A DNA stretch of 64,000 nt from CAYTZN01 sp964442495 (GCA_964442495.1 CAYTZN010000003.1:62001-126000), one strand, 5' to 3'; shown: positions 16,127 to 25,178, numbered from the stretch's first letter. Translations and numbers: made by a program. Notes: generated from the letters alone by a model not told the origin.

Positions 16127-18033
16127 CGTGGTTTTTTATCGTGGATTTGACATTCACTAGTGAATGCATCCTCGATAAAATCGTTTTTATCAGGATTTTT
16201 TTCTTCATCGATTTTTGTTGGCCTTTCAGATGGAAACAAGGGTGCTGCAAACAATCGATGTGGGCTTTTGGATAAAGGATGCGAATCTTTGTTGGGCGAT
16301 AAGAGTGTTGATTTGCCGGGTGATGAGGACGCTGAGTCCTTTCTTTTTAATGTTTTATCAGGGCTATGAGTAGGGCTTGGCCATGCATATGTTGTGGCTC
16401 TTCTTGTGCTAAATTGTTTAGAAGCCTCTCCCGTACCAATATCAACGACGCCAAGGTAAATCTGTCCATGATGCCCTCTTACAATAAGAAAACCAAGTTC
16501 AGTGTATGCTTTTAAATGATTAAAGCATGTCAAACAGCATAACTTGGATATACCTAAAGCTAATGGGAATTTAATATCAGGAGACATTTGAATTTTAAGT
16601 GAAACAAAGAGGTAGTAAGCTATTAACTGCTCCGCATGTATATTTTTAATGCCTGTTGATTTTTTTAAATTTTCCAACGGGATGGCGTCAGTAGCTTTAT
16701 TCATTACGTCATATATATTAATGCGGGCCTTATCGTCTATTATTTGTGGTGTAAGAATTTTAGCAGGCGTATTTTTTGAAAAAAGACTTTTTTCTTTGTC
16801 TGAAAATGTTTGTTTATCAAAAAGAATGGCATTAATAATTTTTCTTGCAGCTTGGATTAATACCTCCTGTGGATGGCCATTTGCAGGTAGTTGACTCACT
16901 AATTTTTGAGAAAGTGCATCAAGACAAGCGGTTATAGAGAGTCGGTCTTGATAATGCTCTGGTTGATGATGCTTTAGGGAATCAGTTAAGAACTCTCGGA
17001 TAATAGCTAATCTTGATTCAGTTAATGTCACAACAGTCATCTGCTCTTCTTGATCACCAACATTCGCTCCAATGACTATTTTGGGTATGTTTGAAAGATC
17101 AAACGTTACCGCCGTGCAAGCTGATAATGAGGCGTTTAATGATAATAGGCGTGCAAGGCTATCCATACGTCTTGTGCGCCTATCATCAGTAGATAAAATG
17201 CGTTCATCCACGGGTGAAAAACGGTCATAAACCCATTCACGAATGTTCTCATTAACAATGTTTATGTCATCAGTATGAATAATAAGAGGGTTATAGGCAG
17301 GTAAAGATGGGCGTTCTATATCCTCGGGATTTATGTCTTGTACAAAAATATTGGGAGAGGTTGACGCCAATAAGTCAGCAATTTTTAATGCATCTGGGCT
17401 TTTGTCTTCCATAGAAATATCAGGAGAGGTAAATGCAAATAAATCATAGCTCTCCAAATTTTCAGGCATTGTGTCTTCTAAAGCGTTGGATGGGGTAGAA
17501 GAAAACAATTTCGAAGCCCCTGAGTTACCTTCATTCATGCATATAACGACGTCATTAATATGGCGTGTAATATCGATTTTTAAATTTACTAATGCGCGAT
17601 TGACATCAGGTAGCTCGGCAAAGCGGATTATAGCGTCTCTTAGTTGGACTTTATTAAGGTCATATGAACGCAGCTCTGATAAAAATGCTTTAAAATAAAT
17701 TATAAAAAAGCCATCTTCATTTGAATTGGCATTTAATGAACGTTGCTTAAAGTCATGCAGCATTCTAGAGTGTTTAGGATAAAGCTCTTGAGCGGTTAGG
17801 TCGTCCTTAAATATCTTATCCAATGCATAACCAAGCTTTTCACGAGTAGTATCCCACAACTTTTGGTCGGATTTGAAGAATGGCAAGATAAGCTCTTTGG
17901 TTAACGCTAAAGTTAGTATTGTAATAATGAGCCCCTGTAAATGCAAAATAAATTTACATAATGGTCTATTTGGGGTGGTTAATGGCGGACATTCATTATG
18001 GGTGAAACATAATATCTCTTGACACGAACTCAT
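16114..18033 (-). CDS. Large protein with predicted OTT_1508-type deaminase motif, candidate effector
   Basis: No overall family is recognised for this ~639-residue protein. Residues 27-52 form a probable membrane helix. A long low-similarity region follows, with repeated short segments such as LFAFTSPDIS and LLASTSPNIF. Near residues 466-503 is the pattern H-A-E (HAEQLIAYYL) and then SKLCCLTCFNHL, i.e. HxE...CxxC, the zinc and proton-shuttle signature of the cytidine-deaminase fold; its wording resembles the OTT_1508-like deaminases of intracellular bacteria and eukaryotes. The C-terminal ~110 residues are rich in S, P, K and charged residues. The start is uncertain: an open frame extends to 18165, but ATG 18033 avoids overlap with the divergent symporter gene at 18151. 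Export is inferred. Confidence 0.6.
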   Translation of the reverse strand: MSSCQEILCFTHNECPPLTTPNRPLCKFILHLQGLIITILTLALTKELILPFFKSDQKLWDTTREKLGYALDKIFKDDLTAQELYPKHSRMLHDFKQRSLNANSNEDGFFIIYFKAFLSELRSYDLNKVQLRDAIIRFAELPDVNRALVNLKIDITRHINDVVICMNEGNSGASKLFSSTPSNALEDTMPENLESYDLFAFTSPDISMEDKSPDALKIADLLASTSPNIFVQDINPEDIERPSLPAYNPLIIHTDDINIVNENIREWVYDRFSPVDERILSTDDRRTRRMDSLARLLSLNASLSACTAVTFDLSNIPKIVIGANVGDQEEQMTVVTLTESRLAIIREFLTDSLKHHQPEHYQDRLSITACLDALSQKLVSQLPANGHPQEVLIQAARKIINAILFDKQTFSDKEKSLFSKNTPAKILTPQIIDDKARINIYDVMNKATDAIPLENLKKSTGIKNIHAEQLIAYYLFVSLKIQMSPDIKFPLALGISKLCCLTCFNHLKAYTELGFLIVRGHHGQIYLGVVDIGTGEASKQFSTRRATTYAWPSPTHSPDKTLKRKDSASSSPGKSTLLSPNKDSHPLSKSPHRLFAAPLFPSERPTKIDEEKNPDKNDFIEDAFTSECQIHDKKPRYDK

Positions 18034-18150
18034 ATGATGATAAAATATGTTCTTATTGTTCAAAAAAATATCATGTGTTGGGGTTTTTGCCAAAGGTTTA
18101 CAATATATAAGGTAAGGGCGTTTCTCTTTCACACTTTTAAAGGCACTCAC

Positions 18151-19422
18151 ATGTGTGTACAGCACTCAGTAAAAAAAACCAATGTTTGGTTAAGCACCCC
18201 CGTTCTATATGCGGTAATGATTACACTGGGTATTTTAAGTGGGCTGTCAGACATTAGCCTTTTAAAATCAGTAGGGTTGTTTATTTCAGATGTTTTTATT
18301 CGGGTGTTTAAGTGTATCAGTTTACCTATCATAGCGCTTTCAATTATTGTGACTTTATCTAATTATCGGTCTGACGGTATTTTACGAGTCGTCTGGAGGC
18401 GGACCATGCGTTATACCTTGGGCACCACTTTTCTGGCCGCGAGTATCAGTTGCATCCTTTACATTCTTATTCATCCGAGCATGGTAAACGTAGCGGCATA
18501 TCATCCTACGGCAATGCCCGCTAATCATCTTGGTTATTTCCAGTACGTGGTTAACCTTATTCCTGCGACTATTTTTGCGCCTTTTCTAGAGCAACAAGTT
18601 ATTAGTGTATTGTTCTTAGGTATTGTGGTGGGTATTGCAATTCGCTTTATTCCTGATACTGATGCAAGGCAAACCATTACGCATTTTTTTCGTGGGGCAC
18701 ATGGGTTATTCATGGTGATCACCCATTGGGTGATTGCGGTGATACCAATAGGTTTGTTTGGGTTTATTACAACAACGGTCATTCAGTTGCGAAGCGGCAC
18801 CGCGATACAAGGCGTGGGTGAATACTTGTTAATTGTTGTATTAGCTAATTTAGTGCAAGGGTTTATCATTTTGCCCTTGTGGTTAAAATCCCAAGGAGTA
18901 AAGCCATTTGCGGCCATGAAGGGCATGTTACCCGCCTTGTCTTTGGCATTTTTTTCCAAATCGTCTGTTGGGACGTTGCCTGTGACCATGGATACGGTTG
19001 AAAAAAATTTAAACGTCAAGCCCAGTATCAGCCGTTTTGTTTTGCCTTTATGTACCAGTATTAACATGAACGGATGTGCGGCATTTATTTTTGCAACGGT
19101 GATTTACCTTATGCAAAACAACGGAATTGAGGTTTCTCTTGCTACGATGGCGCTATGGGTTGTGGTTGCAACGGTGGCCGCCATTGGAAATGCAGGGGTT
19201 CCTATGGGGTGTTTTTTCTTAAGTGCAAGCTTATTGGCAAGCATGAACGTGCCTATAACCTTGATGGGTATTATCCTTCCTTTTTATGCGCTCATTGATA
19301 TGCTGGAAACAGCGCTTAACGTATGGTCTGATTCGTGTGTGGTGAAGGTTGTGGATGAAAAAGCCAAAGCGGACATGGTTGTTGAAATGCCAGTAATGGA
19401 TGGCTTAAAGTCTTCCAACTAG
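18151..19422 (+). CDS. Sodium:dicarboxylate/amino acid symporter (DAACS family)
   Basis: This is a secondary transporter of the glutamate/dicarboxylate symporter family. Hydrophobic segments fill the protein. The re-entrant hairpin serine-rich motif appears as FFSKSSVGTLPVT, followed by SISRFVLPLCTSINMNGCAAF, the NMDGTA-type region here reading NMNGCA. The substitution may alter ion or substrate binding compared with GltP. The open frame reaches 18019, but ATG 18151 has AAAGG seven bases upstream and the helix arrangement fits, giving 423 residues. The exact substrate (glutamate, aspartate, serine or C4 acids) cannot be decided. Confidence 0.87.
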   Translation: MCVQHSVKKTNVWLSTPVLYAVMITLGILSGLSDISLLKSVGLFISDVFIRVFKCISLPIIALSIIVTLSNYRSDGILRVVWRRTMRYTLGTTFLAASISCILYILIHPSMVNVAAYHPTAMPANHLGYFQYVVNLIPATIFAPFLEQQVISVLFLGIVVGIAIRFIPDTDARQTITHFFRGAHGLFMVITHWVIAVIPIGLFGFITTTVIQLRSGTAIQGVGEYLLIVVLANLVQGFIILPLWLKSQGVKPFAAMKGMLPALSLAFFSKSSVGTLPVTMDTVEKNLNVKPSISRFVLPLCTSINMNGCAAFIFATVIYLMQNNGIEVSLATMALWVVVATVAAIGNAGVPMGCFFLSASLLASMNVPITLMGIILPFYALIDMLETALNVWSDSCVVKVVDEKAKADMVVEMPVMDGLKSSN

Positions 19423-19445
19423 GTTTAAGTTTTACTTGATTTCAC

Positions 19446-19865
19446 TTCTCAACGCCTACGTGCTGTGGCTTTTCTGCAGGAGCCAGTATCAAAGATAGCG
19501 GTCTCCGAACCTCTGGATACCGCGGACAAAGCCGCGGTACGTGGGGTGTCGGAGTAAATGGATGAAGAGGCGGCAGAAACTTTTGGGCTGTCCCCTTGTA
19601 GGCTGCAACGGTAGCTAAATACTATTGTAGCAAAGCCCCTCTTCTTACCAGCACCACACAAATCAACGCCTACGTGCCGCGGCTTTGTCCGCGGCATCCA
19701 GTTCGGTACTTCTTTTAAAATCACGAAGCTAGCATACGAAAAAGGGTTAAAAATTTAGTATAGAGATTTATCGGTTAATTTAAATTCGTACGGAGATAAG
19801 TGGGCTGGTTGGCTTGATTAAGATCGTCTGGATACTGCGCACAAGCCGCGGTCGTCGGCAGTGTC
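19446..19865. repeat. Cluster of REP-like palindromes in alternating orientation (BIME-like)
   Basis: The 448-base gap between the symporter and dapE contains no credible gene. It has at least four REP-like units. 19449-19490 is minus-oriented and starts CGCCTACGTGCTGTGGC. 19515-19546 is plus-oriented, GGATACCGCGGACAAAGCC and on. 19669-19701 is minus-oriented and shares AACGCCTACGTG with the first unit. 19828-19860 is a degenerate plus-oriented unit. Perfect CCGCGG arms are seen. The arrangement matches mosaic REP clusters; no REP-associated transposase is nearby. Confidence 0.65.
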
Positions 19866-19870
19866 GAATG

Positions 19871-21004
19871 TCAACTCAAAAGCATTTCACAGAGCAGATA
19901 ATAGATTTGGCTCAGTGCTTCTAAATCGGTTAATGATACACACTCATTGACTTGATGAATTGTCGCATTCACAGGCCCTAATTCAATGACCTCAATGCCA
20001 TAGGGTGCGATGAACCGACCATCAGACGTGCCACCTGTGGTCGATAACTCGGGTGTATGGCCTGTTACGTTTTGAATCGCTTTAATCGCATTTTCTAATA
20101 AAGCGCCGTTTTGGGTTAAAAAGGGTTCGCCATTTAAACGCCAATTAATGTTTGCATCAAGTCCATGACGTTTAAAGCAGTCCTGAACTCTATTTTTTAA
20201 TGTTGCAGCCGTTTGCTCGGTTGAGTAGCGAAAATTAAACTGTAAAGTAAGCTCTCCTGGAATAATATTGCTGGCCTCACCGCCGGCACCAATGTGAGTC
20301 ACTTGAAAAGAGGTGGGAGGAAAGTGTTCATTGCCGTTATCCCAGAGGGTGGAAGTCAGCTCTAGAAGAGCCGGGCTTAAGGTATGAATGGGGTTTTCTG
20401 CCAAGTGAGGGTAGGCAACATGGCCTTGTTTGCCATGGAGCACGAGTGCTCCTGTTAGCGAGCCACGTCGGCCTATTTTAATGACGTCGCCAACGTGTTG
20501 TGTGCTTGAGGGTTCGCCCACGAGACAGTAATGGGGCTTTATGCTTTGTTGATGCAGTTGCTCCATGACATAGGGCGTGCCTAGATCAAAGTCATCGCCT
20601 TCTTCTCCACTTGTGATGAGAAAGCCCAAGCTTCCACGACAGTTAGGGTAATTTGAAACAAAACGAGAAGCTGCCGCCACCATCGCGGCAATGCTGCCTT
20701 TCATATCCGCCGTTCCTCGCCCATATAAAAGGCCTTCTTTTTCATGCAGTAGGAAGGGATCTGTTTTCCATTTTGAGCGGTCACCCACAGGCACCACATC
20801 GGTATGGCCTGCGAAAATAAACAAAGGCCCATTATCATTGCCAAAACGTGCAAAAAAATTAGCAACAGGGGTCTTGTCCAGTTGCTGACATTTAAATCCT
20901 AAGATTTGTAATAAGGTTATCAAGTGGTTTTGACAGCCAACATCATGAGGGGTAATGGATTGAAACCCAACCAGCGAAGCGAGCAATTCTTTTATAGATT
21001 GCAT
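19871..21004 (-). CDS. dapE: Succinyl-diaminopimelate desuccinylase
   Basis: This zinc metallopeptidase-family enzyme releases LL-diaminopimelate from its N-succinyl form in lysine and peptidoglycan synthesis. Metal ligands are in FAGHTDVVPVGD, YGRGTADMKG and ITSGEEGDD, with the C-terminal STTGGTSDGRF also conserved. The ATG at 21004 overlaps the dapD stop by one base (TGATG); the upstream TTG at 21007 would be less likely. It has 377 residues, the usual length. It is the last gene of the five-gene minus-strand run from metB. Confidence 0.96.
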   Translation of the reverse strand: MQSIKELLASLVGFQSITPHDVGCQNHLITLLQILGFKCQQLDKTPVANFFARFGNDNGPLFIFAGHTDVVPVGDRSKWKTDPFLLHEKEGLLYGRGTADMKGSIAAMVAAASRFVSNYPNCRGSLGFLITSGEEGDDFDLGTPYVMEQLHQQSIKPHYCLVGEPSSTQHVGDVIKIGRRGSLTGALVLHGKQGHVAYPHLAENPIHTLSPALLELTSTLWDNGNEHFPPTSFQVTHIGAGGEASNIIPGELTLQFNFRYSTEQTAATLKNRVQDCFKRHGLDANINWRLNGEPFLTQNGALLENAIKAIQNVTGHTPELSTTGGTSDGRFIAPYGIEVIELGPVNATIHQVNECVSLTDLEALSQIYYLLCEMLLS

Positions 21005-21828
21005 CAAGGAATATCTCGTAAGAGCTCGTTAATACTGACTTTTGCCCGTGTTTTTTCATCCACTTGTTTTACAATAACAGCACAATAAAGACCATGGCTT
21101 CCATCGGTACTCGGTAAATTTCCAGCCACCACGACAGAACCTGCAGGAACTCGCCCATAGCTAATGTCGCCCGTTAGGCGATTGTAGATTTTTGTGCTTT
21201 GTCCAATAAAAACACCCATTGAAATCACAGAGCCTTTTTCAATGATCACACCTTCTACAACCTCAGAGCGTGCGCCAATAAAGCAGTCATCTTCAATGAT
21301 GGTAGGGTTTGCTTGCAAGGGTTCTAAAACGCCTCCAATACCAACACCACCTGAGAGATGAACATTTTTGCCAATTTGAGCGCAAGACCCAACGGTAGCC
21401 CATGTGTCGACCATTACCCCTTCATCAACATAGGCACCTACGTTGACATAGGACGGCATCAGAATTGTGTTTTTGCCAATATAAGCACCACGACGCACCA
21501 TGGCATGAGGCACTACACGAACACCGTTAGCGCCAAACGTGTCGGGGGTTAAGCCTTCAAATTTAAGCGGTAATTTGTCATAAAACTGACAAAATCCCGC
21601 ATCAATGACACGGTTTGGATAGATTTTAAAAGAAAGAAGGATTGCCTTTTTTAGCCATTGGTGAACAACCCACGCGCCCTCAATTTTCTCAGCCACCCGA
21701 AAATGCCCGTTATCAAGACCCGCCATGATCTCTTCTAGAGCCTGTTTTAATTCAAGTGACGCTGTGGCAGGCGAGAGTGCTTGCCGTTCTTCAAAGTACT
21801 GTTCAATGAGGGTTTGTAGGGTTTTCAT
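21004..21828 (-). CDS. dapD: Tetrahydrodipicolinate N-succinyltransferase
   Basis: This left-handed beta-helix acyltransferase transfers succinyl from succinyl-CoA to tetrahydrodipicolinate, the step before DapC/DapE. Hexapeptide-repeat turns are evident (GAYIGKNTILMPSYVNVGAYVDEG, VGSCAQIGKNVHLSGGVGIGG), as is the family segment RVVPHAMVRRGAYIG. The length, 274 residues, equals E. coli DapD. It is translationally linked to dapE and starts 24 bases after the stop of the choloylglycine-hydrolase-family gene. Confidence 0.96.
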   Translation of the reverse strand: MKTLQTLIEQYFEERQALSPATASLELKQALEEIMAGLDNGHFRVAEKIEGAWVVHQWLKKAILLSFKIYPNRVIDAGFCQFYDKLPLKFEGLTPDTFGANGVRVVPHAMVRRGAYIGKNTILMPSYVNVGAYVDEGVMVDTWATVGSCAQIGKNVHLSGGVGIGGVLEPLQANPTIIEDDCFIGARSEVVEGVIIEKGSVISMGVFIGQSTKIYNRLTGDISYGRVPAGSVVVAGNLPSTDGSHGLYCAVIVKQVDEKTRAKVSINELLRDIP

Positions 21829-21852
21829 GGCGATGCCTTATAATATCCAATG

Positions 21853-22893
21853 TTAATGAGTCGTATCCGGTACTAATTTTTTAGTTATATCGCCCTCTAA
21901 ATGAATATCTGTGGGGTCAATAGATAAAACAGGTGCCCCTTCAGCAAAATTAATTTTGTTTAAATCAAGCCAAATAAGGTTGGGTGCACTTGTTGAATTA
22001 AAATAGAACGTGTTATGGGTCACGTCGGCAAGGGTTACCCAGCGTGTGGGCCAAGCATCTACTGTTTTATTACCTGAGGTATCAACAGCGCCAAAAGGGA
22101 CCATTGCTGTGCGTATAACGGATAAAACACCAGCGAGTGCTTCTAATTCATTTGTGGCTGCAGGCAGTGTTTTTAAGAAAGTGGCAACCCGCACAAAACG
22201 GCTCAGTGGGTCAGTGTCACCAGGAAGTGATAGTTTGCCACCAAATCCTTGATAACGCTTAAGGTTAGCAAGCTGTACATTATAAGGTGGTTCGTTGGTC
22301 ATCACTTGATAGTTTGCACCATGGTAGATGTGCATTTTCCCGTCAATAAATTCAACGATGGCAGAGTCCCCAGTGGTATCTTCCATGGCTAAATGTATAG
22401 GCCAGATTTTGTCATGTACTTTTGTGGCAATGATTTGCAACGTTTTAGTGCCTTCCAAGGCATCTTTGACTGTTGTGAAATTATCAAGAATATATTGTGC
22501 CCATAATGCGTTGGAAATAGAGGGTTTTGTGTTGTCGGCCATGGGGTATTTGGTGGAGGTTAAGTAAAGCAAATGCACAGCAAGGCCTTTTTCATTCAAC
22601 CCATCAGACGCCGTGGGAGTATGGAAGGCAGTAACTACCACATTGCCATATTTAGAGGTCCACGTTAAAGTGTTTTGTTCTGTTTCGCCAGTGCGCTTTG
22701 CTCCACGAGGTGTTGCTTTAATCAGCGGTGTATCAGAGATATACAAGTCCATGGTTCTTGCAACCGCAAGTGTGGCTCCTTTATCGTTTGCAAATACCGT
22801 GGTGCAACAATGACCGAATGCGCTGAAAAGGCTTAGAACACCAACACTTAAAGAGAGACCAAAATACGTTGAAAAATCCTTTTTCATAATCAT
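21853..22893 (-). CDS. Exported choloylglycine hydrolase / penicillin V acylase family protein
   Basis: This is an Ntn-hydrolase of the conjugated bile salt hydrolase/penicillin acylase family. A signal peptide (about residues 1-28) precedes CCTTVFANDKG, in which cysteine 29 or 30 becomes the N-terminal nucleophile after processing, and ARTMDL supplies the conserved Arg and Asp. Later family segments include LNEKGLAVHLLYL and YQVMTNEPPYN. The open frame extends to 22938, but ribosome-site spacing (AAAGGA) favours ATG 22893 or 22887. Some Gram-negative members act on acyl-homoserine lactones; that is family knowledge and is not shown here. The position between a lipid acyltransferase and dapD suggests co-transcription without explaining its function. 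Confidence 0.85.
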   Translation of the reverse strand: MIMKKDFSTYFGLSLSVGVLSLFSAFGHCCTTVFANDKGATLAVARTMDLYISDTPLIKATPRGAKRTGETEQNTLTWTSKYGNVVVTAFHTPTASDGLNEKGLAVHLLYLTSTKYPMADNTKPSISNALWAQYILDNFTTVKDALEGTKTLQIIATKVHDKIWPIHLAMEDTTGDSAIVEFIDGKMHIYHGANYQVMTNEPPYNVQLANLKRYQGFGGKLSLPGDTDPLSRFVRVATFLKTLPAATNELEALAGVLSVIRTAMVPFGAVDTSGNKTVDAWPTRWVTLADVTHNTFYFNSTSAPNLIWLDLNKINFAEGAPVLSIDPTDIHLEGDITKKLVPDTTH

Positions 22894-22915
22894 TAAATCC
22901 TTTTTTGAGGAACGG

Positions 22916-23848
22916 TTATAGTTTGAGTATTGCGGCATTTGCAGTGTCTAAGGGCTTCTTTTTCATTGTAGCCATTATTTTGTCTTTTTCTAACCATTGT
23001 TGATTTAACCAGTCACGAAATTCAGCTTGCGCTTTACTGTCTTCAGGCAACGACTCTTGTAAAAATTGTTCAGGAATGGGCACTTGGCGAACGTTGATTT
23101 TGATAAAGTGCACGCGAAGGCATAAAAAATCCCACAGTGAGCAATGCTCATCAGGGTATACGATAGAGACATCTATCAATTGATTGATTTGCTGGTTCAT
23201 CGCACCAATCACAAAGCTTACCCCTCCCGCTTTGGGTTTTAGTAAGTGTTGATAGGGGGATTTTTGGTGTGATTTTTTTTGTGGCGTGTAGCGTGTCCCC
23301 TCAATAAAACTCATGATGGTGGATGGGGTCTCTTTGAATAATTTAAGTGCTTTTTTTGTGGCTTCAGAGTCTTTACCCCTTTTGTGGGGGTTTTTGTCTA
23401 AATAAGCTTTAGAATATCGCTTCATGAACGGGCAGCCCATGGCCCACCAGGAAAAACCTAACAACGGTATCCATTTGAGTTGATCTTTAATGAAGAACTT
23501 TAATACAGGGATTTTGCGGTTAAATAGACGCTGTAAAATCACAATATCAAGCCAACTTTGGTGGTTTGCAACCACCAAATACCATTGCGTCGGGTTAAAT
23601 TGTATATCACCAGAAATGTTCATCACCGTAGGCTGGGATTTATCCAGATAGGCATTGTTTATATCAATCCATCGTGAGGCAATGCCGTCTACCAATTGGG
23701 TACAATATATTTTTAGTTTTTGGTTTGGAATTAATTTTAATAGGCCTATTAATAAGATGGGAATCGAGCCGAGGAGTGTTGTGAAAAGAAGGATAGACAA
23801 GGCGATAATGCCATGCAATGTACCGGTTGATGTTTTAAAAATGGGCAT
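22916..23848 (-). CDS. Membrane 1-acyl-glycerol-phosphate acyltransferase-like protein (PlsC/YihG type)
   Basis: The protein is a membrane-bound phospholipid acyltransferase of 310 residues. An N-terminal hydrophobic helix (residues ~10-36) is followed by the HX4D catalytic motif NHQSWLD and the glycerol-phosphate-binding FIEGTRYTPQK. Members similar in layout to E. coli YihG acylate lysophosphatidate or related lipids. It starts 17 bases after metB, so both are in one operon. The acyl donor and preferred acceptor are unknown. Confidence 0.87.
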   Translation of the reverse strand: MPIFKTSTGTLHGIIALSILLFTTLLGSIPILLIGLLKLIPNQKLKIYCTQLVDGIASRWIDINNAYLDKSQPTVMNISGDIQFNPTQWYLVVANHQSWLDIVILQRLFNRKIPVLKFFIKDQLKWIPLLGFSWWAMGCPFMKRYSKAYLDKNPHKRGKDSEATKKALKLFKETPSTIMSFIEGTRYTPQKKSHQKSPYQHLLKPKAGGVSFVIGAMNQQINQLIDVSIVYPDEHCSLWDFLCLRVHFIKINVRQVPIPEQFLQESLPEDSKAQAEFRDWLNQQWLEKDKIMATMKKKPLDTANAAILKL

Positions 23849-23865
23849 TAAAAGTTACTCCAGCA

Positions 23866-25017
23866 TTAATTTAAGGCATGCGAAAGATCCGCGGTGAGAT
23901 CGTCAATATGCTCAATACCCACGGATAATCTCACAAACCCGTCCTCTATTCCCAGTAATTTACGTTTTTCAGCCGGAATGGAGGCATGTGTCATGATGGC
24001 GGGGTGTTCAATCAAACTTTCAACGCCGCCTAAGCTTTCAGCCAAAGTGAACAATTCACAGCGGGATAAAAATCGTTTGGCCCCCTCAATACCTCCTTTA
24101 ACCACCATGGATATCATTCCTCCAAAATCATACATTTGGTGCTTTGCAAGCGCATGTTGGGGGTGAGAGGTTAGGCCAGGATAAATAACGTTTGTGACAA
24201 GGGGGTGTTTTTCTAGCCATTGGGCAAGGGCCATTGCATTTTCACAATGTCGTGCCATTCGAAGCGATAGTGTTTTTAAGCTTCTTAAAACTAAAAAACT
24301 ATCAAAAGGGCTGGCAACACCACCGCACGAGTTCTGTAAAAAAGCTATTTTTTCAGCTAACTCGGGGTTATCGCCCACCACAACAACACCGCTGACCACA
24401 TCGGAGTGACCATTTAAATATTTAGTGGCTGAATGTAAAACAATATCAAAGCCTAATTCAATGGGGCGTTGTATCCAGGGGGTAGCGAACGTATTGTCGA
24501 CCACACCAATCAGGCCATGTTGTTTTGCAAGGGTTGCGATTTTTTGTAAATCAGCAATTTTGAGCATGGGATTTGAGGGTGTTTCCAACCAAATCATACG
24601 TGTATTGGGTTGAATGGCCGCTAAAATGTTGTCTGTATCGCTCATGTCAATAAAAGAAAAGCTGAGATTGGATGTGCGGGTTTTAACCTTATCAAATAAT
24701 CGATAGGTGCCTCCATAAAGGTCATCCATCGCAATGATATGGTCGCCCGGATTAAGAGAATCGATGACGGTGTTGATAGCGGCCATTCCTGAGGCAAAAG
24801 CAAAGCCATGTCGCCCTGATTCAAGACTTGCTATACAGGCTTCATACGCTGCTCGCGTTGGATTTTGGGTGCGTGAATACTCATACCCTTGATGAACACC
24901 TGGTGAAGCTTGGCGATAGGTTGATGTGGCATAAATGGGGGTCATGACAGCACCTGTGCTAGGATCAGGCGCTTGGCCCGCATGAATGGAACGTGTATCG
25001 AAGTGCAAGGTATCCAT
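23866..25017 (-). CDS. metB: Cystathionine gamma-synthase / trans-sulfuration PLP enzyme
   Basis: This is a Cys/Met-metabolism PLP enzyme of 383 residues. FDTRSIHAGQAPDPSTGAVMTPIYATST opens the protein, followed by YSRTQNPTRAAYE and GDHIIAMDDLYGGTYRLF. The PLP lysine is in HSATKYLNGHSDVVSGVVV. The subfamily (gamma-synthase, beta-lyase or gamma-lyase) cannot be separated by eye; metB is the most likely label. It is the first gene of a minus-strand operon and is divergent from the 25179 effector candidate. Confidence 0.88.
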   Translation of the reverse strand: MDTLHFDTRSIHAGQAPDPSTGAVMTPIYATSTYRQASPGVHQGYEYSRTQNPTRAAYEACIASLESGRHGFAFASGMAAINTVIDSLNPGDHIIAMDDLYGGTYRLFDKVKTRTSNLSFSFIDMSDTDNILAAIQPNTRMIWLETPSNPMLKIADLQKIATLAKQHGLIGVVDNTFATPWIQRPIELGFDIVLHSATKYLNGHSDVVSGVVVVGDNPELAEKIAFLQNSCGGVASPFDSFLVLRSLKTLSLRMARHCENAMALAQWLEKHPLVTNVIYPGLTSHPQHALAKHQMYDFGGMISMVVKGGIEGAKRFLSRCELFTLAESLGGVESLIEHPAIMTHASIPAEKRKLLGIEDGFVRLSVGIEHIDDLTADLSHALN

Positions 25018-25112
25018 AAATTTTAGTCCATTAGGTGGGTATGATGGCGCTTTTCATTTTAGAGATGGATAGACAGATAGGCAAGATGTTGATACTAAAT
25101 TGATTAAAATGA

Positions 25113-25145
25113 CTTAATGCTTAGTTAATAAACATCTTATATAAT
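25113..25145 (+). promoter_or_regulatory. PmrA-box-like promoter of the 25179 gene
   Basis: Two TTAAT half-sites lie exactly 11 bases apart: CTTAATGCT at 25113-25121 and GTTAATAAA at 25124-25132. This fits the tandem cTTAATatT-N2-cTTAATatT layout known for Legionella PmrA-regulated effector genes. A perfect -10 TATAAT follows at 25140-25145, with the box in place of a normal -35. The start codon is 34 bases further on. The match is seen in the sequence; PmrA control is inferred. Confidence 0.6.
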
Positions 25146-25178
25146 CTATAAGCATGAGACTGTCTATTGGAGTAGAAC

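Noticed and set aside
18019..18150. Upstream extension of the symporter gene
   Set aside because: It overlaps the divergent 16114-18033 gene and lacks a ribosome binding site; ATG 18151 is better supported.
19449..19724. 91-codon minus-strand frame over the REP cluster
   Set aside because: It translates the palindromic repeats and has no coding features.
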